In this document: positions 28,098 through 36,322 of the stretch, in pieces
Position numbering within the stretch: the first letter of the stretch is position 1
Layout of the letters: the number at the start of each line of letters is the position of its first letter
Assembly (NCBI GenBank): GCA_003326205.1
Contig: LWTK01000020.1
Location: 1-64,000 of the forward strand
Reading direction: 5' to 3'
Length of the DNA: 64,000 nt
From: Nostoc sp. ATCC 43529
GTDB taxonomy: Bacteria; Cyanobacteriota; Cyanobacteriia; Cyanobacteriales; Nostocaceae
Notes under the pieces: generated by a model
What the model was told of the DNA's origin: nothing
Seen by the model: the letters and a program-made list of their open reading frames with translations, nothing else
Databases searched by the model: none
Translations under genes and position numbers: made by a program

Positions 28098-29003
28098 ATG
28101 TCTAAAAAAATTGCTATTCCGATTTTAAGTCTCATGTTTGCAATGCTCATGCCTAATGTGGTAGCTGCTGAGACTGTGATGCAAAAAGTAGCTAGAACAG
28201 GAGTATTAACAGCTGGTACTAGTAGAGATGCGCTACCTTTTGCCTATGTGGATAGTCAAGAAAAGTTAAATGGCTATTCTGTAGATATGCTAATTCTGAT
28301 TAAAGAGCAATTAGAAAAAAACCTCCGAAAAAAAATTAAACTGCAATTGGTTGGTCTTAGTCCCTCTGAACGGATTCCTAAAATAGTTAATCAACAAGTT
28401 GATATTGTATGTGATGCTAGTAGTTTTACATGGGAGCGAGATAAAAAAGTAGACTTTTCTGTCAGCTACGGTGCGACTGGAACTCAATTATTAGTGAACA
28501 AAGGAAGTAATCTAGGTTCTGCTGAATCCTTGATTGATAAGCGAATTGGCGTTTTGTCAGGAACCACAAATGAGCAGGCGATCGCTCGCGTACAACCCAA
28601 AGCCAAACTGGTGTATTTTAAAACTAGGGCAGAGGGATACACAGCTTTACAAAAAGGTACTATTGATGGTTTCTCATCCGATAGCATTATTTTAGAGGGA
28701 TGGCTGCAACAGCAAAAAAATCCAGATGCTTTTGCGATCGTACCCGATCGACCCTATTCACAAGAAGGTATCGCTTGCATGGTGCCAGAAAATAACTCGC
28801 AATTCTTGGATACAGTCAACTATTCTTTAGTCAAGTTTATGCAAGGATTCGTCAATGGTAATGAGCGATATGTCGCTATTTTTGACCGTTGGTTTGGATC
28901 TCAAGGCACTGTAGTACTCAATCGTGATTTACGCGATTTGGTAGTGGAAACTATGAAATTGGTTATAGAATTCCGTGAAGAAATTCCCAAAAGCGAACTA
29001 TAA
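28098..29003 (+). CDS. Amino-acid-type ABC substrate-binding protein
   Basis: A 301-residue periplasmic solute-binding protein of the PAAT (SBP_bac_3) type. After a signal peptide (MSKKIAIPILSLMFAMLMPN, cleavage near VAAET) come the typical blocks TGVLTAGTSRDALPFAYVDS, LNGYSVDMLILIKEQL, VDIVCDASSFTWERDKKVDF and LIDKRIGVLSGTTNEQAI. This family binds polar amino acids such as glutamate or glutamine. No permease gene lies nearby; the divergent ABC ATPase belongs to a different transporter type. The ligand is not readable from sequence. Confidence 0.88.
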   Translation: MSKKIAIPILSLMFAMLMPNVVAAETVMQKVARTGVLTAGTSRDALPFAYVDSQEKLNGYSVDMLILIKEQLEKNLRKKIKLQLVGLSPSERIPKIVNQQVDIVCDASSFTWERDKKVDFSVSYGATGTQLLVNKGSNLGSAESLIDKRIGVLSGTTNEQAIARVQPKAKLVYFKTRAEGYTALQKGTIDGFSSDSIILEGWLQQQKNPDAFAIVPDRPYSQEGIACMVPENNSQFLDTVNYSLVKFMQGFVNGNERYVAIFDRWFGSQGTVVLNRDLRDLVVETMKLVIEFREEIPKSEL

Positions 29004-29115
29004 TATGCCCCCCTTAAAAAGGGGGGAAAACTTCTCAAAGTCCCCCTTTTTAAGGGGGATTTAGAGGGATCTATAAGTCTCAAATAGAACATGAGAAAGT
29101 TTTCAGACATCCTCT
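29004..29115. repeat. Partial MITE-like element, family 3
   Basis: Directly after the binding-protein gene, GC-rich inverted runs (CCCCCCTT...AAGGGGGG and CCCCCTTTTT...AAGGGGGA) are followed by AAAGTTTTCAGACATCCTCT. The same right half is present in the complete element at 54638-54791; the left end is missing here. The hairpins could also slow transcription, but no T-tract follows. Confidence 0.6.
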
Positions 29116-29314
29116 AACTATGGGTCTTTAACCGAACCTGATATTAGCTCCCTTTACAAAGGCTTTCAAAGGCAGATTTTTTACATTCAGTCTGAAAAAG
29201 CCGTGTGAACAGTGGGATATTTTTTATTTAGAAGTTCCTTTACTAATACCAATTCTCCCTCCACTTCCACTGAATAATTACCCTCCTCTTCCTTGGCGTT
29301 CTTTGCGTTCTTCT

Positions 29315-29379
29315 CTTCTCTACGAGACGCTAAGAGCGAACGAGACGCTACGCGTTGGCGGAAGCCTCTCGTAGAGAAG
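29315..29379. repeat. Palindromic dispersed repeat
   Basis: Ends CTTCTCTACGAGACGCT and AGCCTCTCGTAGAGAAG form an inverted repeat around a segment that itself repeats ACGAGACGCTA. A related piece precedes hoxY (near 17338-17360). It lies just before the GNAT gene and explains why that reading frame appears to start too early. Confidence 0.65.
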
Positions 29380-29408
29380 GCGGTTCGTTAATAAAACTTA
29401 AATCCATC

Positions 29409-29867
29409 ATGAAAATTGATTTCAAGCTAGCAGAAAAAATTGATGTTGACGCACTTCTCGTCTTAATACAAGAACTGTATGAACTAGACGGTAATATTCC
29501 CTTTAATCCTGTCGTTGCTAGTAATGCTCTGATTCAACTAATCGATGATGAGTCAAAGGGTCAGGCTTGGTTAATTAAACACCAAAATAAAGCAATTGGC
29601 TATGTCATTCTCACACTAGGCTATAGCCTGGAATATGCAGGACGTGATGCTTTCATTGATGAACTCTACATCCAGCCTGATTACCAAGGACAGGGCATAG
29701 GTAAGCAAACAATTAAGTTTATTGAAGAAATTTGCATCTCTCTCAATATTCATGCATTACATCTTGAAGTTGAGCAAGAGAATATTTCAGCCCAAAGTTT
29801 TTATCGCCGAGTTGGGTTTGAAGATCATCAGCGTTATCTGATGACAAAATGGCTGAATAAACTTTAG
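29409..29867 (+). CDS. GNAT family N-acetyltransferase
   Basis: A 152-residue acetyl-CoA-dependent acetyltransferase. The acetyl-CoA pyrophosphate-binding loop is QPDYQGQGIGKQTIKFIEE, preceded by the beta-strand DAFIDELYI and followed by LHLEVEQENISAQSFYRRVG, all standard for the fold. The start is the ATG at 29409 (MKIDFKLAEKIDVD); the frame opens 18 codons earlier, but that part is encoded by a dispersed repeat. The substrate is unknown. It stands alone between repeats. Confidence 0.85.
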   Translation: MKIDFKLAEKIDVDALLVLIQELYELDGNIPFNPVVASNALIQLIDDESKGQAWLIKHQNKAIGYVILTLGYSLEYAGRDAFIDELYIQPDYQGQGIGKQTIKFIEEICISLNIHALHLEVEQENISAQSFYRRVGFEDHQRYLMTKWLNKL

Positions 29868-29943
29868 CTTAGTCTATTAACCAAAGGAATTCACAATACA
29901 CATTTTTTAAGATAAATGAAGGACACAAGTAAAAGGCTATTAA

Positions 29944-29987
29944 GAAAAAAAAAGAGAGGGCTTCTGTTATTAAAACACCGCCCTCTC
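29944..29987 (-). terminator. Intrinsic terminator of the acyl-assembly operon
   Basis: Read on the minus strand, the stem GAGAGGGC/GCCCTCTC (29980-29987 and 29954-29961) with an 18-base loop is followed by nine T residues. This is a textbook rho-independent terminator 36 bp beyond the FAD oxidoreductase stop codon. It marks the end of the operon that runs from 36.1 to 30.0 kb. Confidence 0.88.
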
Positions 29988-30022
29988 AAATTGTGATCCT
30001 CTACGTCTTTGAACTCTACCTG

Positions 30023-31360
30023 CTAAATAGCAGCCAATTCAGATTTTTGTGAAACTTGGAATTCCTGAGCTTGAACTACTTGATCCGCACAAGTTTTACC
30101 AGCTTCAAAGCAAGCTTCTAAAGATGCTCCTTTCATGTAATCGCCTGTGAGGAAAAGCCCTGGTAATTGGGAAAGCTGAGTTTGGAGATTATTAGCAAAT
30201 TGATTGTAATTGCTAGTATATGCACATAACCCAACTGGATGATATTTCGCAACATATTTGATGCGATCCGATCCACTAATAGGAACGTGTTGGTTTAAAG
30301 CTTCTTCTGCTAAACGAATCAATTCTTCAGGAGTAGCTCCATCCTTCATATAGCGGCGACCTGTGCGACCACTAAAGGTGTATCGAATTACGTTACGCTC
30401 ATTAATACCATAAGCTCCCGCATTGCTAATAGGATATGTGTCATTAAAGACTAAAGCGCGTACTTTCTTTGAGAAAATATCGCGGGCGTACTCTGCTACA
30501 ACTACAGTTACAGGATAGTAGTTAACAGTATCTAATATTTGAGATAGCTGCGAGTTTTGAGATGCAACAATTTTAGAAGAAATTGTTGCTGGAGTTGCTA
30601 ATATCACGCCTGCATACTCTCTTTCTTGTAAGCCAGAAGAATCCCGTAAACGCAGACCCGCAACACGTCCATTGCGTACAATTAAAGACTCTACGCGGCT
30701 ATTTAATCTCACAGGCCCAGTTTTAGCAAATTGCTCCAATACAGGTTGCATCCCATGAATTAACTGGTCGTAAGTATCAAGAACCATGCGGAGATTACTA
30801 CCCAAATTACCAACATAAGCTTCATCTGGTTCTGCTCCATTCATCCGAACAGTCATAGGTCGCATCACAACCTGACAGAATTTAGAACTGAAGTATTCAC
30901 TCAGAGATTGGTCTCCTATACGTCTACAAAGGTCATTGAAGTAAGGGCCACCCAAAAGACCATTTTGTAGGTTTCGTATCACAGCTCCACAAACATTCCA
31001 AAACCGCCAAATATCTTTGGGAGTCCCTTGGCTCATAAATTCCAAGGTAGCTTGAACGCGGCGATTATTATCTAGAGTCAATAGTTTATTGTTCTGAACT
31101 TGAGAAGAATTCAGCCCGAAAAATTCATAGGGATTGTTACCCATCGCTGCTGTAAACTCTCTAAAAAGACGGTAACTTCTACCAATATTTTTTCCACCCA
31201 ATTGTACAGGTCGGTCTCCTAAGAGGAATGGGCGAATACGTCCACCAATGGCATCATCTTGCTCAATTAATTCAACATTAAAACCACGTTGACGTAGATA
31301 GTAAGTTACAGCAATACCAGTAGCACCGCTACCAACAACTGCATATGTATTCAAATTCAT
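30023..31360 (-). CDS. FAD-dependent oxidoreductase, amine-oxidase/protoporphyrinogen-oxidase type
   Basis: A 445-residue flavoprotein. The N-terminal Rossmann motif is YAVVGSGATGIAVTYYLRQR, followed by the FAD ribose Glu and GGRI motif (VELIEQDDAIGGRIRPF). A C-terminal FAD-contacting segment is LFLTGDYMKGASLEACFEAG. The fold group includes protoporphyrinogen oxidase, phytoene desaturases and monoamine oxidases. I start at ATG 31360, preceded by AGAGG; the open frame extends 25 codons further without a good site. It is the last gene of the acyl-assembly operon and would perform an oxidation or desaturation on the product. The substrate is unknown. Confidence 0.85.
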   Translation of the reverse strand: MNLNTYAVVGSGATGIAVTYYLRQRGFNVELIEQDDAIGGRIRPFLLGDRPVQLGGKNIGRSYRLFREFTAAMGNNPYEFFGLNSSQVQNNKLLTLDNNRRVQATLEFMSQGTPKDIWRFWNVCGAVIRNLQNGLLGGPYFNDLCRRIGDQSLSEYFSSKFCQVVMRPMTVRMNGAEPDEAYVGNLGSNLRMVLDTYDQLIHGMQPVLEQFAKTGPVRLNSRVESLIVRNGRVAGLRLRDSSGLQEREYAGVILATPATISSKIVASQNSQLSQILDTVNYYPVTVVVAEYARDIFSKKVRALVFNDTYPISNAGAYGINERNVIRYTFSGRTGRRYMKDGATPEELIRLAEEALNQHVPISGSDRIKYVAKYHPVGLCAYTSNYNQFANNLQTQLSQLPGLFLTGDYMKGASLEACFEAGKTCADQVVQAQEFQVSQKSELAAI

Positions 31361-31448
31361 GATTAACCTCTGATTGTGTTTATGAGATATGACAGTTCTA
31401 AACGAGTTGCGAAATATTTGTCTTTTGGTTGTCAAAAGTCCTTCATAA

Positions 31449-31742
31449 TCACAAGTCTTCCAAAACAGTAATAGTTACTTTGTGATAAGCTTGGTCTCGA
31501 TATGGTAAAACTTCCAAGTAACGTGGATCTGTTAGCCATCCTCGTACATGGTCAACAGAAGGAAATTTTAAAACCCGGATAGATTCTTCTTCAAAAGAAC
31601 CTAGCAATCGTTCTTTAGCCTGCATACGTAAAACTACTTCTGCTCCATATTCATCACGAATTGCTACAGCCCGTTTTTTATAATTCTCAGCAGCTTCCGA
31701 TGCTTGAGGATTAGGTATTAATGTGACCAAGACGTGAACCAT
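31449..31742 (-). CDS. DUF1330-like small dimeric alpha/beta-barrel protein
   Basis: A 97-residue protein (MVHVLVTLIPNPQASEAAEN). The features YKKRAVAIRDEYGAEVVLRM, GSFEEESIRVLKFPSVDHVR and DPRYLEVLPYRDQAYHKV fit the DUF1330/EthD-like ferredoxin-fold group, which often acts on small-molecule intermediates. The ATG at 31742 has GAGGAAG upstream; the frame's 14-codon extension lacks one. It sits between the acyltransferase and the FAD oxidoreductase, so it may be a cyclase- or monooxygenase-like helper. Confidence 0.7.
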   Translation of the reverse strand: MVHVLVTLIPNPQASEAAENYKKRAVAIRDEYGAEVVLRMQAKERLLGSFEEESIRVLKFPSVDHVRGWLTDPRYLEVLPYRDQAYHKVTITVLEDL

Positions 31743-31813
31743 TAATCTTCCTCTACCATTTATTCGAGTAAAATGTATTTGCAACTATTAGATTGCTTGC
31801 AAAATTCTGTATA

Positions 31814-32779
31814 TTAGACAAGTTGGAGGTCAAAAACTTGTTCTAATTCGACCAATGTCTCCTGCAAAGATTTAACATTCTCTACATTCAAAGTTACAGC
31901 AGACGGAACAATCTTTTTGATTAGCTTCGATAAAACTTGTCCTGGCCCAACTTCAACAAAAACTTCAATTCCTTTTTCGTAAATATAACGTATTGAAGCC
32001 TCCCAGCGAACAGCAGAAGTCATTTGTTGCTCTAATAACTGGCTCCATTCATAACCGCTGATTACTGGCTCGGCTGTCACATTTGAAATTACAGGTATAC
32101 CAGCATCATTGAATTGAAAGTTACTAATTATATTAGCAAAATTTTGTGCAGCCTCTTGCATTAAAGGAGAATGAAATGCCCCAGAAACAGATAAAGGAAT
32201 CGCTTTGAGATTATGGTCAAAGGCAAAAATAAGAGCTTCTTCTATAGAATCGACATCTCCAGATATTACAATTTGTTCTGGTGAGTTCAAGTTAGCAGGA
32301 ACTAATACGCCACCTGGCTGGACATTTTGTCTGCATATTTTTTCTGCTTGCTCGAATGTAATTCCTTTGAGGGCTACCATACCACCCCCCTGAGCTTTTG
32401 ACATTAAAGCTCCCCTAACTTGGAGCAAACTCATAGCATCTGTAAAAGATAAAACTCCAGCAGCCACTAACGCAGAATATTCTCCCGCACTATGTCCACA
32501 GATATATTTTGGTTTTCTCGAAAAATGCTCTTGAAAGACAGTGTATAGTGCTATATTTGTCGCTAATAAACAAGGTTGTGTGATGGAAGTTTCCATCAAA
32601 TTTTCTTCATCGCCAAAAAAACAGAGATTGCGAATATCTAAGTTGCTAATTTGTTCAGCAGATTCAAAAATTTTTTCTGCTGATATGAACTCCTTAAAAA
32701 TCTCTAGACCCATTCCCACATATTGAGAGCCTTGTCCTGGAAAAACTAAGGCATAATCACTTGTTCTTAATTTTTTCAT
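31814..32779 (-). CDS. ACP S-malonyltransferase-like acyltransferase
   Basis: A stand-alone acyltransferase of the FabD/polyketide AT family. The 321 residues have the substrate pocket Gln in FPGQGSQYVGMG, the nucleophile Ser97 in GHSAGEYSA, the Arg expected to bind a malonyl carboxylate (LLQVRGALM, about 122) and the catalytic His in GAFHSPLM (about 202). It should load malonyl or a related unit from CoA onto the ACP encoded just upstream. Because a housekeeping fabD normally sits in a fab operon, this is probably a pathway-specific copy. The start ATG is 32779; a nine-codon extension is open. Confidence 0.9.
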   Translation of the reverse strand: MKKLRTSDYALVFPGQGSQYVGMGLEIFKEFISAEKIFESAEQISNLDIRNLCFFGDEENLMETSITQPCLLATNIALYTVFQEHFSRKPKYICGHSAGEYSALVAAGVLSFTDAMSLLQVRGALMSKAQGGGMVALKGITFEQAEKICRQNVQPGGVLVPANLNSPEQIVISGDVDSIEEALIFAFDHNLKAIPLSVSGAFHSPLMQEAAQNFANIISNFQFNDAGIPVISNVTAEPVISGYEWSQLLEQQMTSAVRWEASIRYIYEKGIEVFVEVGPGQVLSKLIKKIVPSAVTLNVENVKSLQETLVELEQVFDLQLV

Positions 32780-33045
32780 GGTTGAAACAACACCTCTACA
32801 TAGCAAAATTTTAGGTTTGGAATTTTGGATTTTAGATTAAAATTTAAATTTTATAGTTATCTGTTGGATTAGGATATCGAATCTAATGATTGTATATTCA
32901 CTCTTTAAAAAGCAAGCTATCTGAAAAAATAAGAATTTTAAATTCTTGATTCCAGCCCCTACTTAAAAAGTGATAACAGACAACAGACAAGTATAGGATA
33001 AATCTAAAATCCAAAATTGTTTGATTGTCAGAGATTAAATGTATG

Positions 33046-33321
33046 CTACCTATTATTTAATGCTGATTCCAATAATTGATAAGCATTTTCTACTGTTTTG
33101 ATTCTTCCTGCTTGAGTTGTAGATATCTTCACATGAAATTTTTGACGTATTAGCATCACAATTTTGACAATATCTACAGACGATATCCCTACATCATCTA
33201 CCCAATAAGCATCAGGACGAAGTTTATTTGGATCTATGTTTAATCTTTGGGCAACAGCATTACAAAACTCATCAAAAGAAACTGCTTGTAGTTGAGTGGG
33301 TTTTTCATTGATAGCAACCAT
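33046..33321 (-). CDS. Acyl carrier protein (pathway-specific)
   Basis: A 91-residue acyl carrier protein. The phosphopantetheine attachment site is Ser48 in DDVGISSVDIVKIVM; the canonical DSL is replaced by SSV, marking it as divergent from the fatty-acid ACP. Helices II and III (IVKIVMLIRQKFHVKIS and TVENAYQLLESAL) follow. A strong AAGGAG lies seven bases before the ATG. Flanked by an acyltransferase, holo-ACP synthase and KAS III, it is the likely carrier on which the product is built. Confidence 0.9.
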   Translation of the reverse strand: MVAINEKPTQLQAVSFDEFCNAVAQRLNIDPNKLRPDAYWVDDVGISSVDIVKIVMLIRQKFHVKISTTQAGRIKTVENAYQLLESALNNR

Positions 33322-33454
33322 GTTTTTCTCCTTTGATGTTTAGAGGTTGTAATTTACATCTTATGCAATTTAATTTGCATAATTATTGGTCATGTTTGTC
33401 ATTTGCCGATTATTTATTCTTAGGAACTAATGACTAATGACAAATAGAGCTAAT

Positions 33455-34237
33455 TTAGTTATTAAACCAATCGATTGTTAGCTCAAACAATTCTTGCTGA
33501 TGGAATGGAAAAGAATGATGCGCTCCCTCTATTATCTGTAATTTTGGTGGTTTTTTAGAAGTTATTTGCACTTGTTCTACTAATTGCTTAACTTCTTGCA
33601 AGGGAACTGTTGCATCTTCAGTTCCATGAATGATTAATAAAGGCTGATTGACTTGTTCAATCTCTTTGAACATATCAAGTTCAGAAGATTCCATGAGAAT
33701 TGCCGGCCCGCATTTCATCAGTTCTCCGTGATAGATAAATTCTGATTCATCACCATCTTCTAAAACAGAAAATGAATCTTCACCTATCAATCGCATAACA
33801 GTACCCGCTAAATCAGTAAATGGTGCCCATGCGACAGTTTTATATATCCTTGAATTTCTCGCACTTTCTCGGATAACGGTGACTGCACCTAAACAATGTC
33901 CAACTAATCCAATGGCGTTTGGGTCAACACCATCTCTAGTGGAAATTAAATCAATTGCAGCTTCTAAATCTTCTAATTCTCTGTCTAAAGTCAGGTCTAC
34001 TAAATCACCATCACTATCACCTGAACCTGCAAAATCAAACCGAAATATTGAGAAATTCTGTTTGATTGCATAGCGAGCAAATTCTACAAAACGGCGACTT
34101 CCACCAATCTTCGTACCTGCAAAACCGTGGCAAACAATTAAACAAGGTCTAGGCTCATTTCCCTGTCCGTGATGTAAAACACCTACAAGGTTTTGTCCCC
34201 GCTTATTTTGGAAAACAAATGCTTCCATTCTTGACAT
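33455..34237 (-). CDS. Alpha/beta hydrolase with Cys nucleophile
   Basis: A 260-residue alpha/beta hydrolase: oxyanion HGFAGTKIGG, nucleophile elbow GHCLGA (Cys115), acid in IHGTEDATVP, and His in EGAHHSFPF. The nucleophile is Cys instead of Ser, as in dienelactone hydrolases and some acyltransferases or cyclases. It could release, transfer or cyclise the ACP-bound product. It lies in the operon between holo-ACP synthase and ACP. The chain is of normal length and all other family features are present. Confidence 0.85.
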   Translation of the reverse strand: MSRMEAFVFQNKRGQNLVGVLHHGQGNEPRPCLIVCHGFAGTKIGGSRRFVEFARYAIKQNFSIFRFDFAGSGDSDGDLVDLTLDRELEDLEAAIDLISTRDGVDPNAIGLVGHCLGAVTVIRESARNSRIYKTVAWAPFTDLAGTVMRLIGEDSFSVLEDGDESEFIYHGELMKCGPAILMESSELDMFKEIEQVNQPLLIIHGTEDATVPLQEVKQLVEQVQITSKKPPKLQIIEGAHHSFPFHQQELFELTIDWFNN

Positions 34238-34265
34238 ATTGTAACACCTTTTGAGTATTTACACC

Positions 34266-34691
34266 TTAATTTTTTAAGCAGATTGCAATTGCGATCGCCA
34301 TTGCAAAATTATTGTCATGGCTAATACTTACATCCAAATGACTAGCGGAAATTTGTTGCCAAAATTGGAGAGCAGTTTCATGTAAAAAAACAATTGGTTT
34401 TCCAGAAACATCATGCAATATTTCTATATCAACCAGTTCAATTTGACTCATCCCCGCTTCCAAAACCTTAATAATTGCTTCTTTACAAGCAAATTTTCCT
34501 GCTAATCTTTGCAATCGATGATTTTCGTTGCCAAGAGCTAAAGCATCTTTCCACTCTCGCTCTGTCAGCCAGACTCCTATCGGTGCATCCACTAAATCTT
34601 TAATCTCTTCGATCGAAATAATATCTATTCCGGTCTTGACTTGAACTGCTGACTGAACAGAAGACGCACAAATTTTGTCTTCTATAAACAT
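34266..34691 (-). CDS. Holo-ACP synthase (AcpS-type phosphopantetheinyl transferase)
   Basis: Transfers 4'-phosphopantetheine from CoA to the ACP Ser. The AcpS hallmarks are TGIDIISIEEIKDLV (metal Asp), LTEREW and AGKFACKEAIIKVL (metal Glu and Lys). The later SISHDNNFAMAIAIA block is also typical. From ATG 34691 the protein has 141 residues. An alternative TTG at 34730 overlaps the KAS III stop and would give 154. A dedicated activating enzyme beside a divergent ACP is a sign of a self-sufficient pathway. Confidence 0.88.
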   Translation of the reverse strand: MFIEDKICASSVQSAVQVKTGIDIISIEEIKDLVDAPIGVWLTEREWKDALALGNENHRLQRLAGKFACKEAIIKVLEAGMSQIELVDIEILHDVSGKPIVFLHETALQFWQQISASHLDVSISHDNNFAMAIAIAICLKN

Positions 34692-34719
34692 TTTGTTTTT
34701 GTAATATTTCAACGATTCT

Positions 34720-35715
34720 CTAGCAAACAAAGGATTTATCCCAGCGAATTAAACTGGCTCCACAAGTTAATCCTGCTCCAAATCCAACCATCATCACATA
34801 ATCGCCTGGGACGATTTTTCCATCTTCAACAGCATCATATAAAGCTATTGGAATTGAAGCCGCAGAGGTATTTCCATATTTGTGAAGATTGCACATAAAA
34901 CGCTCAATTGGAATTCCCAAATACACCGCTACTTCTTCAATAATGTGAATGTTAGCCTGATGGGGAATAATCAACTCAACATCTTCAATGGAAATCTCAG
35001 CTTTATTGCAAGTATCGGTGATGGCTTCGCAGACGATAGGTACTACCGCTTGAAATAGTTCTGGACCATTCATTTTCAGAAAATGTTGTCTGTTTTCCAC
35101 AGTTTGAACTGAAGTCGGCTGTTTACTTCCGCCACCAGGCATATACAACAATTCCGTACCTGAACCATCAGCACGCAGTACAGAAGCTAGAAAACAATTT
35201 TCTTCTGCTGACTCCAGTAAAGCTGCTCCGGCACCATCTCCAAATAACACGCATGTAGAACGATCTTGCCAATCTATACATCTGGAAAGAACTTCTGCAC
35301 CTATAACCAAGGCATTACAAACTGCACCGGCTTTGATGAAAGAAGCTGCTGTTTCGAGACCATAAACAAATCCAGAACAAGCCGCAGATATATCGAAAGC
35401 AAAGGCATTAAAAGCCCCAATATTATCTTGTACTTTACAAGCAACTGATGGAAATGGCATATCAGGCATCATAGTCGCCACTAGAATCATTTCTATGTCT
35501 AGTAAATCGATACCGCGCTTATCCAACACTTGTTTTGCAGCGGCTGTTGCTAAAGTAGATGTACTTTCTTCACTAGAAGCAATTCGCCGTTCAATTATTC
35601 CAGTTCTTGTACGAATCCACTCATCAGATGTATCCACAATTTTAGCTAGATCGTGGTTTGTCATCACCTGAGTTGGTAAATAAATTCCTAAGGCAGATAA
35701 CTTTACAGGTATCAA
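34720..35715 (-). CDS. 3-Oxoacyl-ACP synthase III (KAS III)
   Basis: A FabH-type condensing enzyme that joins an acyl-CoA starter to malonyl-ACP. The 331 residues contain Cys113 (DISAACSGFVYGLE), His in IPHQANIHIIEE and Asn in KYGNTSAASIPIAL, so the full Cys-His-Asn triad is intact. Start choice: TTG at 35715, which overlaps the preceding stop codon and has a very strong GGGGGAGG site 5-6 bases upstream. The first internal ATG would remove the conserved N-terminal strand VKLSALGIYLP. It is the only complete ketosynthase of the operon, pointing to a short or single condensation. Confidence 0.92.
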   Translation of the reverse strand: MIPVKLSALGIYLPTQVMTNHDLAKIVDTSDEWIRTRTGIIERRIASSEESTSTLATAAAKQVLDKRGIDLLDIEMILVATMMPDMPFPSVACKVQDNIGAFNAFAFDISAACSGFVYGLETAASFIKAGAVCNALVIGAEVLSRCIDWQDRSTCVLFGDGAGAALLESAEENCFLASVLRADGSGTELLYMPGGGSKQPTSVQTVENRQHFLKMNGPELFQAVVPIVCEAITDTCNKAEISIEDVELIIPHQANIHIIEEVAVYLGIPIERFMCNLHKYGNTSAASIPIALYDAVEDGKIVPGDYVMMVGFGAGLTCGASLIRWDKSFVC

Positions 35716-36089
35716 TTTGACCTCCCCCTTGACAATCGAATGTTAGGTTTACCATCTACTAAAGTTATTAAAAGACAGCACTTACCGCTAGTTTCAGAGT
35801 CCCAGCAATAAATTGGAATTCCCGAATGCTGTGAAAAGTTTTCTGTTACCTTTTCTAAATCGTCAAAAGTAACATTTTTCACTTTAACTACTTTGGTTCT
35901 TAAAACTGCTTCTGCAAGGATGAAGACTGAGCCAATTTCACTTAAATCTCTGCTTTTAAGGGAAATATTATTGCCACACTTGAGTTCATCCAATTCTTGT
36001 TCGGAAATTTCTAAACCAAGAATTTTAACTGCTTTTTGAATTTCGCAAGTTTCTAAATTCAGCTTTGTTTCCAGGATAGAGCTATTCAT
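35712..36089 (-). CDS. Small protein, first gene of the acyl-assembly operon
   Basis: A 125-residue soluble protein that I cannot place in a family. The N-terminal half is helical and acidic (CEIQKAVKILGLEISEQELD); the C-terminal half has strands and ends in a basic RLSRGRSN. It contains cysteines in IYCWDSETSGKCCLL. Its TGA stop overlaps the KAS III start codon (TTGA), so the two are translationally coupled, which argues for a role in the pathway. An open extension of eight codons reaches 36113. Confidence 0.65.
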   Translation of the reverse strand: MNSSILETKLNLETCEIQKAVKILGLEISEQELDELKCGNNISLKSRDLSEIGSVFILAEAVLRTKVVKVKNVTFDDLEKVTENFSQHSGIPIYCWDSETSGKCCLLITLVDGKPNIRLSRGRSN

Positions 36090-36133
36090 AATTTTTGTAA
36101 AGTGGTGTAACAATTTTAATTAAAGCTATGATT

Positions 36134-36169
36134 TGGTAGTCACTACCATCCAACGCAACTATAATAGTT
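36134..36169. promoter_or_regulatory. Operator-like palindromes upstream of the acyl-assembly operon
   Basis: TGGTAG-TCA-CTACCA (36134-36148) is followed by AACTAT-A-ATAGTT (36157-36169). Both half-site types recur, combined, in the larger palindrome at 36219-36249. They lie 45-80 bp upstream of the first gene of the operon, where a regulator or promoter would be expected. An AACTATTATAGTT stretch on the minus strand could also hold a -10 box. Confidence 0.5.
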
Positions 36170-36218
36170 ACGTTCTCAATCAAGTCTAAATTGACTCGAA
36201 TTTTCTTGAAATTTTGTG

Positions 36219-36249
36219 AATAGTTGTGGTACTTACTACCACAACTATT
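36219..36249. promoter_or_regulatory. Perfect 13-bp-arm palindrome between operon and RTX gene
   Basis: AATAGTTGTGGTA, CTTAC, TACCACAACTATT is a perfect inverted repeat. There is no T-tract on either side, so it is a poor intrinsic terminator and could be an operator instead. It combines the TGGTA and AATAGTT half-sites seen at 36134-36169. Confidence 0.5.
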
Positions 36250-36322
36250 ATCATCACAAACAAAGATTGCCTACATTTTAGAAAAGCTTAGAGTTTTAGC
36301 TTTTTAAAAAGTTCAACTGAGG

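Noticed and set aside
29004..29030. CCCCCCTT-AAA-AAGGGGGG hairpin right after the binding-protein gene as a terminator
   Set aside because: It is followed by A residues rather than T residues and is part of a dispersed repeat; termination is possible but not supported.
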